Below, one piece after another: positions 8,494-16,390 of a stretch of DNA of 64,000 nt. The notes below the pieces were generated by a model. The model was not told where the DNA came from, ran no database searches, and worked only from the letters and a program-made list of their open reading frames with translations. The position numbers were made by a program, and so were the translations under genes. Position 1 is the stretch's first letter. Each line of letters begins with the position of its first letter. Source of the DNA: Planctomycetota bacterium (lineage in GTDB: Bacteria > Planctomycetota > UBA1135 > GCA-002686595); NCBI GenBank assembly GCA_014238415.1, contig JABABA010000004.1, positions 1 to 64,000 on the forward strand, written 5' to 3'.

Positions 8494-9726
8494 ATGCAGC
8501 CGACCTCCCCTCAAGACACGGGCCACCGCAGTGAGCACGAGTTTCTCATGCACGCCGCCGGGCACCTCAATGCCTATGGCACCCCGGCCCATCGCCTGGA
8601 GCGTGTACTGGGCAAATTGGCGGAATCGCTGGGGGTGGAGGCCAGGTTCTTCTCGACCCCCACTTCGGTGATGGCTTCTTTTGGCAGTGGTGGGGACGAG
8701 CGTGTACATCTGGCGCGCACGGAGCCCGGCGAAGTCAATCTTGGCAAGTTGGTGGAGTTTGACGAGGTCCTGGAAGCGGTTGAACACGGACAACTCGATG
8801 TGCAGACGGGAATCGAGCGGCTGGACCAGGTGGCCGAGAGCGGACCGCGGTATGGGGCGCAGCTCGTGGGCCTGGCATTCGCGGTTGCTTCGGCTGGGGC
8901 TGCGCGGCTCTTTGGCGGCGGCTGGGTCGAGATGATCGGATCGGCGTTGTTGGGAGCGTTCGTCTACCTGACCTGCCGCGCGTTGGGGCAGCGGTCGGAC
9001 AGCGCCGGGACGGTGGAACCGATTGCTGCATTCATGGCTGCCCTGGTGGCGATGCTGTTGGCGCGTTTCGTTCTGGCAATGGATGCGCATCTGGTGACTC
9101 TTGCGGCCCTGATCGTGCTGTTGCCGGGGCTGACTCTGACAGTGGGCATGATCGAGCTGTCCACGCGTCATCTGGTTGCGGGAACTGCGCGTTTGGCGAG
9201 GGCGGGGGTGGTGTTTCTCACGATCCTGTTTGGGGTTGGTCTGGCATGGAAGCTGCTTGAGGTGTTGATGCCGGGCGCCCTGTATGTGCCGGAGATCAAG
9301 CCCCTCGCTCCTTGGACTGCTGCGCTGGCGGTTCTTCCCCTGCCGATTGCTTTCGCGATCCTCTTTGATGCCCGTCCCAGCGAATGGCCAGTGATCTTCG
9401 CCGCTTCTACAACCGGGTATCTTGCCTCCGAGTTGGGTGCGTCCTACCTGGGTCTGGATATTGCTCCCTTTGTGGGGGCTCTTGTGGTTGGGTTGGTTGG
9501 CAACTTCTATGCGCGCACGGCAGACCGGCCAGCGCTGGTAGCGATCACTCCGGGGATCTTGGTGCTTGTGCCGGGATCCATCGGGTTCCGGAGCCTGACA
9601 TCGTTTCTGGAGTCGGGGGTTGTGGAGGGAATGGACGGAGCTTTTCGCACCGGTTTCGTTGCGATCAGTCTGGTGTGCGGGCTTTTGGCATCGAATCTGG
9701 TTTTGCCGCCCCGCCGGATTCTCTAG
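8494..9726 (+). CDS. Threonine/serine exporter (ThrE) family protein
   Basis: 410 aa from the ATG at 8494; in-frame ATGs at 8356 and 8428 would overlap the divergent small gene. The N-terminal ~125 residues are the ThrE soluble domain (HAAGHLNAYGTPAHRLERVLGKLAESLGV, FFSTPTSVMASFG). Then come about ten TM helices, including the DUF3815-like second half (VVGLVGNFYARTADRPALVAITPGILVLVPGSIGFRS). ThrE exports Thr and Ser with the proton motive force. In planctomycetes the substrate is not established. Both halves are fused in one chain. Confidence 0.88.
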   Translation: MQPTSPQDTGHRSEHEFLMHAAGHLNAYGTPAHRLERVLGKLAESLGVEARFFSTPTSVMASFGSGGDERVHLARTEPGEVNLGKLVEFDEVLEAVEHGQLDVQTGIERLDQVAESGPRYGAQLVGLAFAVASAGAARLFGGGWVEMIGSALLGAFVYLTCRALGQRSDSAGTVEPIAAFMAALVAMLLARFVLAMDAHLVTLAALIVLLPGLTLTVGMIELSTRHLVAGTARLARAGVVFLTILFGVGLAWKLLEVLMPGALYVPEIKPLAPWTAALAVLPLPIAFAILFDARPSEWPVIFAASTTGYLASELGASYLGLDIAPFVGALVVGLVGNFYARTADRPALVAITPGILVLVPGSIGFRSLTSFLESGVVEGMDGAFRTGFVAISLVCGLLASNLVLPPRRIL

Positions 9727-9791
9727 GGGCCGCGTCCCTGCCCGCCACGCTTTCCGGGGCCCTAGGCCTATCTGCTAGAATGCTGCGTACT

Positions 9792-10541
9792 ATGGCTGAT
9801 CAAGTTGACTATCGCATCGAAGGGGAAGACCTTCAGGCAGTAACCATCATCCTCGATCCCAATGAGGGCATGCGTGCAGAGCCAGGCGCAATGCTCTGGA
9901 TGGAGGATGGCATCGAGATGGAGACCTCCACCGGGGGCGGCTTGATGAGCGGCCTCAAGCGCAAGCTGTCAGGTGAGAGCTTCTTTGTTTCGAATTTCAC
10001 AAACCAGGCAAATGACCGTCGCGAGGTGACCTATGGGGGACCCCATCCCGGTCGTATCGTGCCCTTGGATTTGAGTAATGGCGAGATTCTCTGTCAGCGG
10101 GATGCCTACTTGTGCAGCGCCCACGGAATCGAAATCACCCTGGCCTTCACCAAGCGCTTGGGCGCTGGGTTGTTGGGGGGTGAAGGCTTCTTCCTGCAAC
10201 GCCTCAAGGGCAATGGCTGGGCATTCATGCACGCTGGAGGCCATGTGATCGAGCGCACGTTGGGCCCCGGTGAGTCACTGCGGGTGGATACCGGTTGCCT
10301 GGCAGCCTTTGAAGCATCTGTGGACTATGACATCCGCATGGTCAAGGGAATCAAGAGCATGATCTTCGGGGGCGAAGGAATGTTCCTGGCGCACCTGTCC
10401 GGTCCCGGAAAGGTCTGGTTGCAGACCATGCCCTTCTCGCGCCTGGCCCGCCGTATTGGTTCTGCCATGGGAGGCGGCAAGGGTGAGACCCGTCGCGGTG
10501 GCCCGGCTGGCATGCTCGGTGGACTGCTTGGTGGAGACTAG
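9792..10541 (+). CDS. AIM24 / TIGR00266 family protein
   Basis: 249 aa from the ATG at 9792 (an ATG at 9780 is also in frame). The start at DYRIEGEDLQAVTIILDPNEGMRAEPGAMLWM is the classic TIGR00266 N-terminus, followed by the Gly-rich GGGLMSGLKRKLSGESFFVSNFTN and the LGAGLLGGEGFFLQRLKG and GGEGMFLAHLSGPGKVWLQT motifs. The fold is a beta-sandwich related to tryptophan RNA-binding attenuator-like repeats. The bacterial role is unknown, and the eukaryotic homologue Aim24 is mitochondrial. The C-terminus is Gly/Arg-rich. It lies 65 bp behind the exporter gene. Confidence 0.9.
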   Translation: MADQVDYRIEGEDLQAVTIILDPNEGMRAEPGAMLWMEDGIEMETSTGGGLMSGLKRKLSGESFFVSNFTNQANDRREVTYGGPHPGRIVPLDLSNGEILCQRDAYLCSAHGIEITLAFTKRLGAGLLGGEGFFLQRLKGNGWAFMHAGGHVIERTLGPGESLRVDTGCLAAFEASVDYDIRMVKGIKSMIFGGEGMFLAHLSGPGKVWLQTMPFSRLARRIGSAMGGGKGETRRGGPAGMLGGLLGGD

Positions 10542-10631
10542 GACTGCGAGACGCAGAACCTCTTGCGATCGGAGTCCGGAGTCAGGGCCTGCCTTGAGTG
10601 AAGCTCAGGCAGAGATGACCGCACGCGGTGC

Positions 10632-11108
10632 TCAACTGTAGCCGAGCCCTTGGAGGGCTTTGTTCAGGGCGCCGCCTTCCGCTTTGGCCGCTTCGGCTTT
10701 GAGTTTCTCCAGGTAGGCCATAAGGCCTTCACTGTCGGGGAATTTCTTGATGCCTGCATCGACTACGATGACCGCTTCGAGCAGCCCGTCGCTTCCGGCA
10801 TTGAACAGGTTTCGCACCATGTCCTTGTAGGCCTTTTCTTTCAGGTCCTCTGAGGCTGCGATCTCCAGGAATTCCCCTCGGGCGGCTTTCACATCCTGAT
10901 GGGCGCGGGCTCCGCAGCGGGCCAGGGCGATTTCGGTGCGCTCCGGGCTGTCAGGACCAAGGGCCGCAAGGGCCTGGTCGAAGTGACTGACCGCAGCCCC
11001 GTAGTCCCTGGCCTGGAGTGCCTTGGAGGCCTCCTCGCTGTGGTTGACTGGACCGCTGTCGCAGGCGGCAAGGAAAAGGGTCAGGGCGAGCAGGATCGGG
11101 GCTTTCAT
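10632..11108 (-). CDS. TPR-like lipoprotein ending in an LGY tail
   Basis: 158 aa from the ATG at 11108 (the frame is open further upstream, but that part is Pro-rich and lacks a signal). MKAPILLALTLFLAAC is a lipoprotein signal with lipobox LAAC. The rest is helical, with TPR-like spacing (ASKALQARDYGAAVSHFDQALAAL). The protein ends KALQGLGYS. Two other small proteins nearby (11514 and 20673) also end L..LGY. It is transcribed divergently from the sulfate-activation block, across a 405-bp gap. Confidence 0.78.
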   Translation of the reverse strand: MKAPILLALTLFLAACDSGPVNHSEEASKALQARDYGAAVSHFDQALAALGPDSPERTEIALARCGARAHQDVKAARGEFLEIAASEDLKEKAYKDMVRNLFNAGSDGLLEAVIVVDAGIKKFPDSEGLMAYLEKLKAEAAKAEGGALNKALQGLGYS

Positions 11109-11513
11109 GGGCGGGGGTGGATTTGAAGGGGCGTGTCCGGGAGTGTAGCCGGGGCATGGGAGTCCGCAGTCAAGTCCTCGGCCCGGGGGTGCCTGGGACC
11201 TGAGGGAACCCTTACGGTAGGGGCTGGCTGATTGAGAGGGTGAAGCCTCTGGAGTCGGACCCCGACCTGGGGCCTTCGTCGGGGCCACAGGCGCAGGAAC
11301 CCGGCCAGTAGAGTATGCCTAAGTTGTTGATTATCAACAGGTTAGGGGCGGGTGGGTCCATGAACACTCTTATAGCACTCCACACGCACTCCAATTAGAG
11401 TATGATGTGAGTGTCAAAAGGGTCCTTATCAGAGTGTCCCCTTGAGTCCCGCCCCGTTTCTGTCGACCCAATCCACTCCCGCCCCCCGGCCCGTTACCTG
11501 GGCCCATGGGGCC
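11109..11513. other. 405-bp intergenic region upstream of the sulfate-activation block
   Basis: No convincing ORF is present. It separates the divergent lipoprotein gene and the RHH-LGY gene, so it should hold promoters for both. It contains a near-perfect inverted repeat at 11325-11339 and a 9-bp direct repeat (TAGAGTATG) at 11309-11317 and 11396-11404. It is more AT-rich than its flanks between about 11320 and 11430. Confidence 0.6.
11325..11339. promoter_or_regulatory. Candidate operator: 7-bp inverted repeat
   Basis: TGTTGAT-T-ATCAACA is a perfect inverted repeat with 7-bp arms around one central base. It lies ~190 bp upstream of the RHH-LGY start, between two copies of TAGAGTATG. A symmetric site of this size suits a dimeric regulator such as a ribbon-helix-helix or HTH protein. 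No consensus was matched. Confidence 0.35.
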
Positions 11514-11750
11514 ATGCCCACCGCCATGCGAGAGTCCAAAGTCACCATCAAGATCCCCCGGCCCCTCTATCGCCGCATCCAGCAGGTTGTGGACGATTCA
11601 GGTTTTGATTCCGCAACAGACTTCATCGTCTATGTCCTGCGGGATCTGATGGGCGAGGCCGAGGCGAACGCGGAGCAGGGTCCTCCGGAATTCACCCAGG
11701 ACGAGCTCGAGGACGTGAAGCGCAAGCTCAAGAACCTCGGTTACCTCTAG
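11514..11750 (+). CDS. Ribbon-helix-helix-like mini-protein with C-terminal LGY tail
   Basis: 78 aa from the ATG at 11514, or 74 aa from the ATG at 11526 (MRESKVTIKIP). The frame is open upstream to 11442, but that part is Pro-rich. Residues after the start fit a ribbon-helix-helix domain: a beta strand KVTIKIP, helix LYRRIQQVVDDSG, turn, and helix SATDFIVYVLRDLMGE. An acidic linker (EAEANAEQGPPEFTQDEL) leads to a short helix ending KLKNLGYL. The protein at 20673 has the same architecture. It may be a DNA-binding regulator of this block or an adaptor acting through its tail. It is the first gene of the sulfate-activation run. Confidence 0.75.
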   Translation: MPTAMRESKVTIKIPRPLYRRIQQVVDDSGFDSATDFIVYVLRDLMGEAEANAEQGPPEFTQDELEDVKRKLKNLGYL

Positions 11751-11893
11751 ATCCATTCCTGTGCAGTCGTGCACGACCATGCAGCCCGGATCCACAGGAC
11801 CTGTCAAACAACTTCGAACCAACTCTTTTTCAAACACCTTTTCTTGGGCAATCACTTTGCCTGGGCACCCGCCCGTAACAAATCACCTCAGCT

Positions 11894-13141
11894 ATGAATA
11901 CTACTGCCAGTCAATCTCCCGTCCACGGCGGCCTTGCCGATCCTGTTTGCCGCATTGACGTAAACGCCGCTCAGGAAGGCCTCACAACCGTGAACGTCAA
12001 TGAAGTGGACGAGACAACTCTTTATCGAATTGCTGACGGAACCTTGAGTCCCTTGAGTGGGCCCATGGGCAAGTCCGACTACGACAACGTTCTTGCCAAA
12101 GCTGCTATCGAGCGCAATGGTCAGAACTGGGCCTGGACCATTCCGATCATCCTGCCCGTCACCGAGGACGAAGCCGGAAGCTGCAGCCCCGGTACAAGCG
12201 TCTCTTTGATCAACGCCGATGGCAAGAACATCGGCACCCTGACCGTGTCCGATACCTTCGCCTGGGACAAGGCCGCCTTCATCAAGGCCGTCTATCGCAC
12301 CGATCGCATGGATCACCCGGGCGCGCATCTTTGGACCTCCGATGAGCGTAGCACCCTTGTGGGTGGCGAGATAACTCTCGTGCCTTTTGAGGACAGTCGC
12401 TCCTTTGCCGGTCGCGTCATGTCTCCCGTTCAGACCCGTGCCCTGGTGGCCGAGCAGGGTTGGGAGCAGTCGATTGCCTTCCAGACCCGCAACCCCTTGC
12501 ACCGTGCACATGAGTACGCCCTGGTGTACGGAGCCGAGACCCTGTTGCGCGAGACCGGCAAGAAGACTGGCATCGTGTTGAACCCTCTGGTGGGCCAGCT
12601 CAAGGGTGACGATGTGCCCGCAAGTACCCGCATGGAGACATATGAGGCCCTGATCGCCAATCGCCTGTTGGGTGAAGGGGACATGGACGAAGATCTGTGG
12701 AATGAGAACAATCAGGACCTGAACGATCAGCTGCAGCTGGTGGGCCTTGACATGCGCATGTACTACGGCGGCCCCGCTGAAGCCGTGATGCACGCGATCT
12801 ATCGCCAGAACCTGGGCTTTACCCACTTCATCATCGGGCGCAAGCACGCGGACGCTCCCTTCGACGACGGGACTGCGATCTGGGGCGACTTTGATGCCCA
12901 GGAGGTCTTCCAGAATCTAGGTGGTGGACTTTCGATTCAAACCGTCAATGTTGGTTTTGCAGCCTACTTTGAGGAGATCGGCCGCGTCGGCCTGATGGAA
13001 GAGAACAAGGAGAACACCTCGGTGTTCATCTCAGGCACCAAGGTGCGTTCCCAGTTGGTCGCGGGCGAGAACCCCGACCCGCGCATCATGCGTGAAACCA
13101 CAGCCAGCATCCTGGTGGATTTCTACAAGACCAAGGCCTGA
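11894..13141 (+). CDS. sat: Sulfate adenylyltransferase (ATP sulfurylase)
   Basis: 415 aa, a normal length for the single-chain Sat family (not CysDN). It catalyses ATP + sulfate to APS + PPi in the cytosol. The nucleotide-binding motif QTRNPLHRAH is at residues 197-206, GRKHADAP follows at the usual place, and the C-terminal ISGTKVR is present. The next gene's Shine-Dalgarno (AGGAG at 13141-13145) overlaps this stop codon, so sat and the sulfatase-fold gene are co-expressed. With cysC downstream the pathway continues to PAPS. No sulfite or PAPS reductase gene is present in the window. No strong Shine-Dalgarno precedes the ATG. Confidence 0.96.
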   Translation: MNTTASQSPVHGGLADPVCRIDVNAAQEGLTTVNVNEVDETTLYRIADGTLSPLSGPMGKSDYDNVLAKAAIERNGQNWAWTIPIILPVTEDEAGSCSPGTSVSLINADGKNIGTLTVSDTFAWDKAAFIKAVYRTDRMDHPGAHLWTSDERSTLVGGEITLVPFEDSRSFAGRVMSPVQTRALVAEQGWEQSIAFQTRNPLHRAHEYALVYGAETLLRETGKKTGIVLNPLVGQLKGDDVPASTRMETYEALIANRLLGEGDMDEDLWNENNQDLNDQLQLVGLDMRMYYGGPAEAVMHAIYRQNLGFTHFIIGRKHADAPFDDGTAIWGDFDAQEVFQNLGGGLSIQTVNVGFAAYFEEIGRVGLMEENKENTSVFISGTKVRSQLVAGENPDPRIMRETTASILVDFYKTKA

Positions 13142-13152
13142 GGAGCTCTTTG

Positions 13153-14127
13153 ATGGGACTGTTCGACGCATTCAAGAAAAAGAAGCCTGCAGGTCCTCGG
13201 CCGGGTCTCCCGCCGCGTCCCATGATGCGGCCGGGGATGGTCCGTAAGCCGGAACCCCAGGCTGAGAACAATCTGATAATGATCACGTTGGATTCGTGCC
13301 GCTATGACGCGTTCATGGAGGCCGCGCCAAAGGTTATTACCAAGCTCTCGGGCGGCAAGGTTGAGAAGCGCTATTCGTATGCGGGCTGGACAGCCCCTTC
13401 GCACTACAACCTCTTGACTGGGCTCCTACCCCATACCAGTCCCGAGAACGTCTACGCGTCTGAGTACTACAAAGAGGATTTCTACAACTACAACGATCGT
13501 CTGGGATCCAAGGACACCGACATCGACTTTGGTTCCATGGTCCCCGGCCTTTGGTTGCCGGAGTTCTTGCAGGGCAAGCTGGGCTACGACACCCACGCGC
13601 GCGTGTCCCTACCGGTCTTGAACCCCAAGACCGGTATCAACCGTGGATTCGACACCTTTGAGTTGATGGACAGCCACAACGACATGCGGGCCATGCTGCC
13701 CACCATGAAGATGGACGGCCCTCGTCCGCACTACTACATGCTGAATGTGGGCGAGACGCACTATCCCTATGCCAAGCCTGATGAGGATTCGTCCATGTGG
13801 CCGCGCATCAGCGGGGTCAACGGCGTCTTCAAAAAAATGGCCACGCAAATCGCCGACAAGGCGGACAAGGCCGATGAAAAGTTCAAAGAAGACTTCCAGT
13901 TCTTTGATCAGGACAAGCTTGACCAACTCAGAGCCCGTCAGGTGGACACAGTCCGCTATCTCGATGGGGTCTTCGAGGAGCTCTATGACATGGTTCCCAA
14001 GAATACGCACATCATCGTGACTGCTGATCACGGTGAGCTCTTCGGAGAGAAGGGCTACTTCGGACACGGCCCGATCATGCACGACAAGTGCTTCGAGGTG
14101 CCTTATCTCGAGGGCAAGATTCGCTAG
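13153..14127 (+). CDS. Sulfatase-fold (alkaline phosphatase superfamily) protein with Thr at nucleophile position
   Basis: 324 aa from the ATG at 13153, preceded by AGGAG at 7 bp. No signal peptide is seen; the N-terminus is basic and Pro-rich (FKKKKPAGPRPGLPPRP), so the protein is probably cytosolic. The AP-superfamily core is clear: LIMITLDSCRYDAF with a metal-ligand Asp47, WTAPSHYNLLTG at the nucleophile loop, and IIVTADHGELFGEKGYFGHG for the second metal site. The loop has Thr80 where sulfatases have the formylglycine Cys/Ser, and His84 where they have Arg. It is therefore unlikely to be a formylglycine sulfatase and may be a transferase or phosphoesterase. The substrate is unknown. Its place between sat and cysC suggests a role linked to APS or PAPS. 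Confidence 0.85.
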   Translation: MGLFDAFKKKKPAGPRPGLPPRPMMRPGMVRKPEPQAENNLIMITLDSCRYDAFMEAAPKVITKLSGGKVEKRYSYAGWTAPSHYNLLTGLLPHTSPENVYASEYYKEDFYNYNDRLGSKDTDIDFGSMVPGLWLPEFLQGKLGYDTHARVSLPVLNPKTGINRGFDTFELMDSHNDMRAMLPTMKMDGPRPHYYMLNVGETHYPYAKPDEDSSMWPRISGVNGVFKKMATQIADKADKADEKFKEDFQFFDQDKLDQLRARQVDTVRYLDGVFEELYDMVPKNTHIIVTADHGELFGEKGYFGHGPIMHDKCFEVPYLEGKIR

Positions 14128-14178
14128 ATCCTGCACTCACTTCTTCCAACTTCAACACTTTTCAACACACTCAATCCA

Positions 14179-14733
14179 ATGAATAACAACGGCTTCACCC
14201 TTTGGTTCACCGGCCTTTCCGGTTCCGGAAAATCCACCCTTGCGGAGTACATCACTCCTATCCTCATCGAGCGCGGCACCCCTGTCGAGGTTCTCGATGG
14301 CGACATAGTGCGTACTAATCTCTCGAAGGGCCTCGGCTTCTCGAAAGAGGACCGCGACACCAACATTCGTCGTATCGGATTTGTGGCCAACATGCTGGCC
14401 CGTAACGGCGTCTGCGCAATCACCGCTGCCATCAGTCCCTACGCCGAAGTCCGCGACGAGTGCCGCGCCAAGTGCGACGCCACTTTTGTGGAGGTCTATG
14501 TGGAAGCACCCCTGGAAGTCGTGGAAGAGCGCGACACCAAGGGCCTCTACGCCAAGGCCCGCTCCGGCGAGATCAAGAACTTCACCGGCGTATCCGACCC
14601 CTACGAAGCTCCCACCAACGCCGAGATCGAAGTCCACACGGGCAACGAGTCCATCGAAGAGTCTGCCAACAAGATCTTGGCATGGCTCGAAGGAAAAGGT
14701 CTCGTGCGCCCTGCGGCGAACGCGACCGCCTGA
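14179..14733 (+). CDS. cysC: Adenylyl-sulfate kinase (APS kinase)
   Basis: 184 aa. It phosphorylates APS to PAPS with ATP in the cytosol. The P-loop GLSGSGKST is at residues ~13-21, then [35 protein letters not shown] (substrate-binding D/R region), then [15 protein letters not shown] and [40 protein letters not shown]. All are canonical for CysC. The gene is free-standing rather than fused to Sat or CysN. A strong hairpin follows at 14759-14791, ending the run that starts at 11514. Confidence 0.96.
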   Translation: MNNNGFTLWFTGLSGSGKSTLAEYITPILIERGTPVEVLDGDIVRTNLSKGLGFSKEDRDTNIRRIGFVANMLARNGVCAITAAISPYAEVRDECRAKCDATFVEVYVEAPLEVVEERDTKGLYAKARSGEIKNFTGVSDPYEAPTNAEIEVHTGNESIEESANKILAWLEGKGLVRPAANATA

Positions 14734-14758
14734 TATCGGATCAGCGCAAGATGATCAT

Positions 14759-14791
14759 GCCGCCACCCTCGCCCAGAGCGAGGGTGGCGGC
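14759..14791. terminator. Bidirectional hairpin terminator between cysC and the GH5 gene
   Basis: The arms GCCGCCACCCTCGC (14759-14772) and GCGAGGGTGGCGGC (14778-14791) form a perfect 14-bp stem with a 5-nt loop. It lies between two convergent stop codons. There is no long T-run on either side, so it may act with Rho or by structure alone. Confidence 0.7.
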
Positions 14792-14797
14792 TTCGTG

Positions 14798-16174
14798 TCA
14801 CGGCTCAATTCTGATCGTGTGGCTGTCCTGGCCGGTGTCATGCACGATCTGGACCACTTCTCTTGCTTGATCAAAGGTCCAGCTCCAGCTGCCTGCAGCA
14901 TCGCTGCTGCTGACTTGGAAGCCGCCGGGGTAGAGGCGCGCGGCGGGCACAAAGATCTCCGTGGGGGCTGTGATGGAGAAGGGTGTTTCGTAGCGCAGTT
15001 CCATCACTCTGGTCGAGAGATTGAAGCTGTGTTCCTGGATTGTCCCGGCCACCCGCTGGGGATAGGCGCGAACAATCACATCAAAGACGTCGGTCTCGTC
15101 ACCGTTATTGTCCAAGATTCCAAAGCCACCGCCCTTGTCATAGGACCAATAGGCCCAACCGCAGGCATGTTGGTCCAGGGCATCCATCATGTCCTCAAGG
15201 TAGTCCAGGTGTCCGGGACCATCTGCGAAGGCGCCAAATTCTCCGAGGATCATCGGGACCCCGTGATTTTCTGCTTCACTGGCCTTGAGCGCGATTGCCG
15301 CGTCAACGATTGTGGCGCTTCCGTGATATGGGCCGCCCTCATGTACGATCGGATCGTAGTAGTGGGGCGCATATGTCGCCTGGGGGTCTCCATAGGCCGG
15401 CATCAGGGATGGTGCACCGGATGCGGTGGGGAAGGCCATGGGTTCGAAGAAGATGCGTGCGTCCGGGTCATGGATTCGGATGTTCTGGGCGATCAGGTGA
15501 TAGAACGGCCGGAGACGATCCCCCTCGAAAGTGATGGGAGATTGGGTGGCCAAGAACGGTTCGTTCATCAGGTCATAGCCAATGACTGCGTTGTGGGATC
15601 CGAGTTCACTGGCAACATGGCCCCAGGCATCGGCGTAGGCATCCTGTAGCCAGGCATCTGTCCATAGGTGATCAAAGGCGGCGAGCACCGCAGGGTGGAT
15701 GTAATTCAGCCACCAGGGGGAAAGAGGGGAGAATCGGTGGCCATCGCTGTTGATGGCCCAGGCGGGGGCTCCGTCGCCTGTGAACTCTGCGCTGTAGAGG
15801 TCCTGATGCATATCAAGGATGACCATCAGGCCGTGGGCCTCGGCCCAGTCGAGGCGTTCCTCGATCGAGTCCATGTACACGCTGTTGTACTGCCCTTGGG
15901 CTGGTTCGAGGACGGACCAGAACAGGAGCAGCCGGATCGTGTTGAAGCCCCAACCTGCGAGGCGTGCATAGTCGGCTTTGGTGTGCCAGGCCAATCCCAG
16001 GGGATCCGACTTGGCGGCGCCGGATACATTGACTCCGTGCAAGACCATTTCGCGACCCTGGGCATCGGTCAGGTAGAGGGGGCGTCCATTGGGCTGATCG
16101 CAGGAACTTGAAAGGAGGAGCAGGCAAGTTCCCAGGAGAAAAGATGGGGTTTTGATGGAGAGGGCGGGGCGCAT
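14798..16174 (-). CDS. GH5 glycoside hydrolase lipoprotein, endoglycoceramidase-like
   Basis: 458 aa. The signal ends in lipobox LSSSC (Cys about residue 25), so the enzyme is probably anchored to a membrane. The GH5 (beta/alpha)8 barrel shows GFNTIRLLLFWSVLEP, LMVILDMHQDLYS, the acid/base Glu of YDLMNEPF, and the nucleophile Glu of MILGEFGAF. The DMHQD pattern and the open insertion after it are usual in endoglycoceramidase-type GH5 enzymes, which cleave oligosaccharide from glycolipids. A C-terminal beta-sandwich (after residue ~370) fits that family. Substrate specificity is an inference. It lies antisense to and between two parts of the sulfate/AP block, with its own convergent terminator. 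Confidence 0.88.
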   Translation of the reverse strand: MRPALSIKTPSFLLGTCLLLLSSSCDQPNGRPLYLTDAQGREMVLHGVNVSGAAKSDPLGLAWHTKADYARLAGWGFNTIRLLLFWSVLEPAQGQYNSVYMDSIEERLDWAEAHGLMVILDMHQDLYSAEFTGDGAPAWAINSDGHRFSPLSPWWLNYIHPAVLAAFDHLWTDAWLQDAYADAWGHVASELGSHNAVIGYDLMNEPFLATQSPITFEGDRLRPFYHLIAQNIRIHDPDARIFFEPMAFPTASGAPSLMPAYGDPQATYAPHYYDPIVHEGGPYHGSATIVDAAIALKASEAENHGVPMILGEFGAFADGPGHLDYLEDMMDALDQHACGWAYWSYDKGGGFGILDNNGDETDVFDVIVRAYPQRVAGTIQEHSFNLSTRVMELRYETPFSITAPTEIFVPAARLYPGGFQVSSSDAAGSWSWTFDQAREVVQIVHDTGQDSHTIRIEP

Positions 16175-16390
16175 GCCCCCATTCTAGATCTAGCCCCATC
16201 GATTCTGTGGTCTTGCCCTCCGAGGACCCCGTTGCAGTGCCCAGAGGGGCCTCAGATGTCCGTTCACGTCGCGCTCACCCCATGGCTCGGGCTGCGTATA
16301 CTCCCCTCTGATCGGAGAGCGAGGAAGCACTCCAGAACCCCCCCTGAATGACCGATGAGGAGGGGAGCGACCCCCTCCCTGCGCTGCCCC

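Noticed and set aside
9384..9791. N-terminal extension of the AIM24-like frame
   Set aside because: It overlaps the 3' part of the ThrE-like gene in another frame; the AIM24 domain begins at the ATG at 9792.
11888..12847. 319-codon ORF antisense to sat
   Set aside because: sat has all family motifs in the plus strand; the antisense frame has none.
13153..14127. Reading this gene as a formylglycine sulfatase
   Set aside because: The CxPSR/SxPSR motif is absent (Thr-Ala-Pro-Ser-His instead).
14759..14791. Considered as part of a repeat family or REP element
   Set aside because: Only one copy was seen, and its place between convergent stops fits a terminator.
14381..15649. 422-codon ORF on the plus strand across cysC and the GH5 gene
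   Set aside because: It overlaps two well-supported genes in other frames and has low-complexity Arg/Pro/Thr composition at its start.
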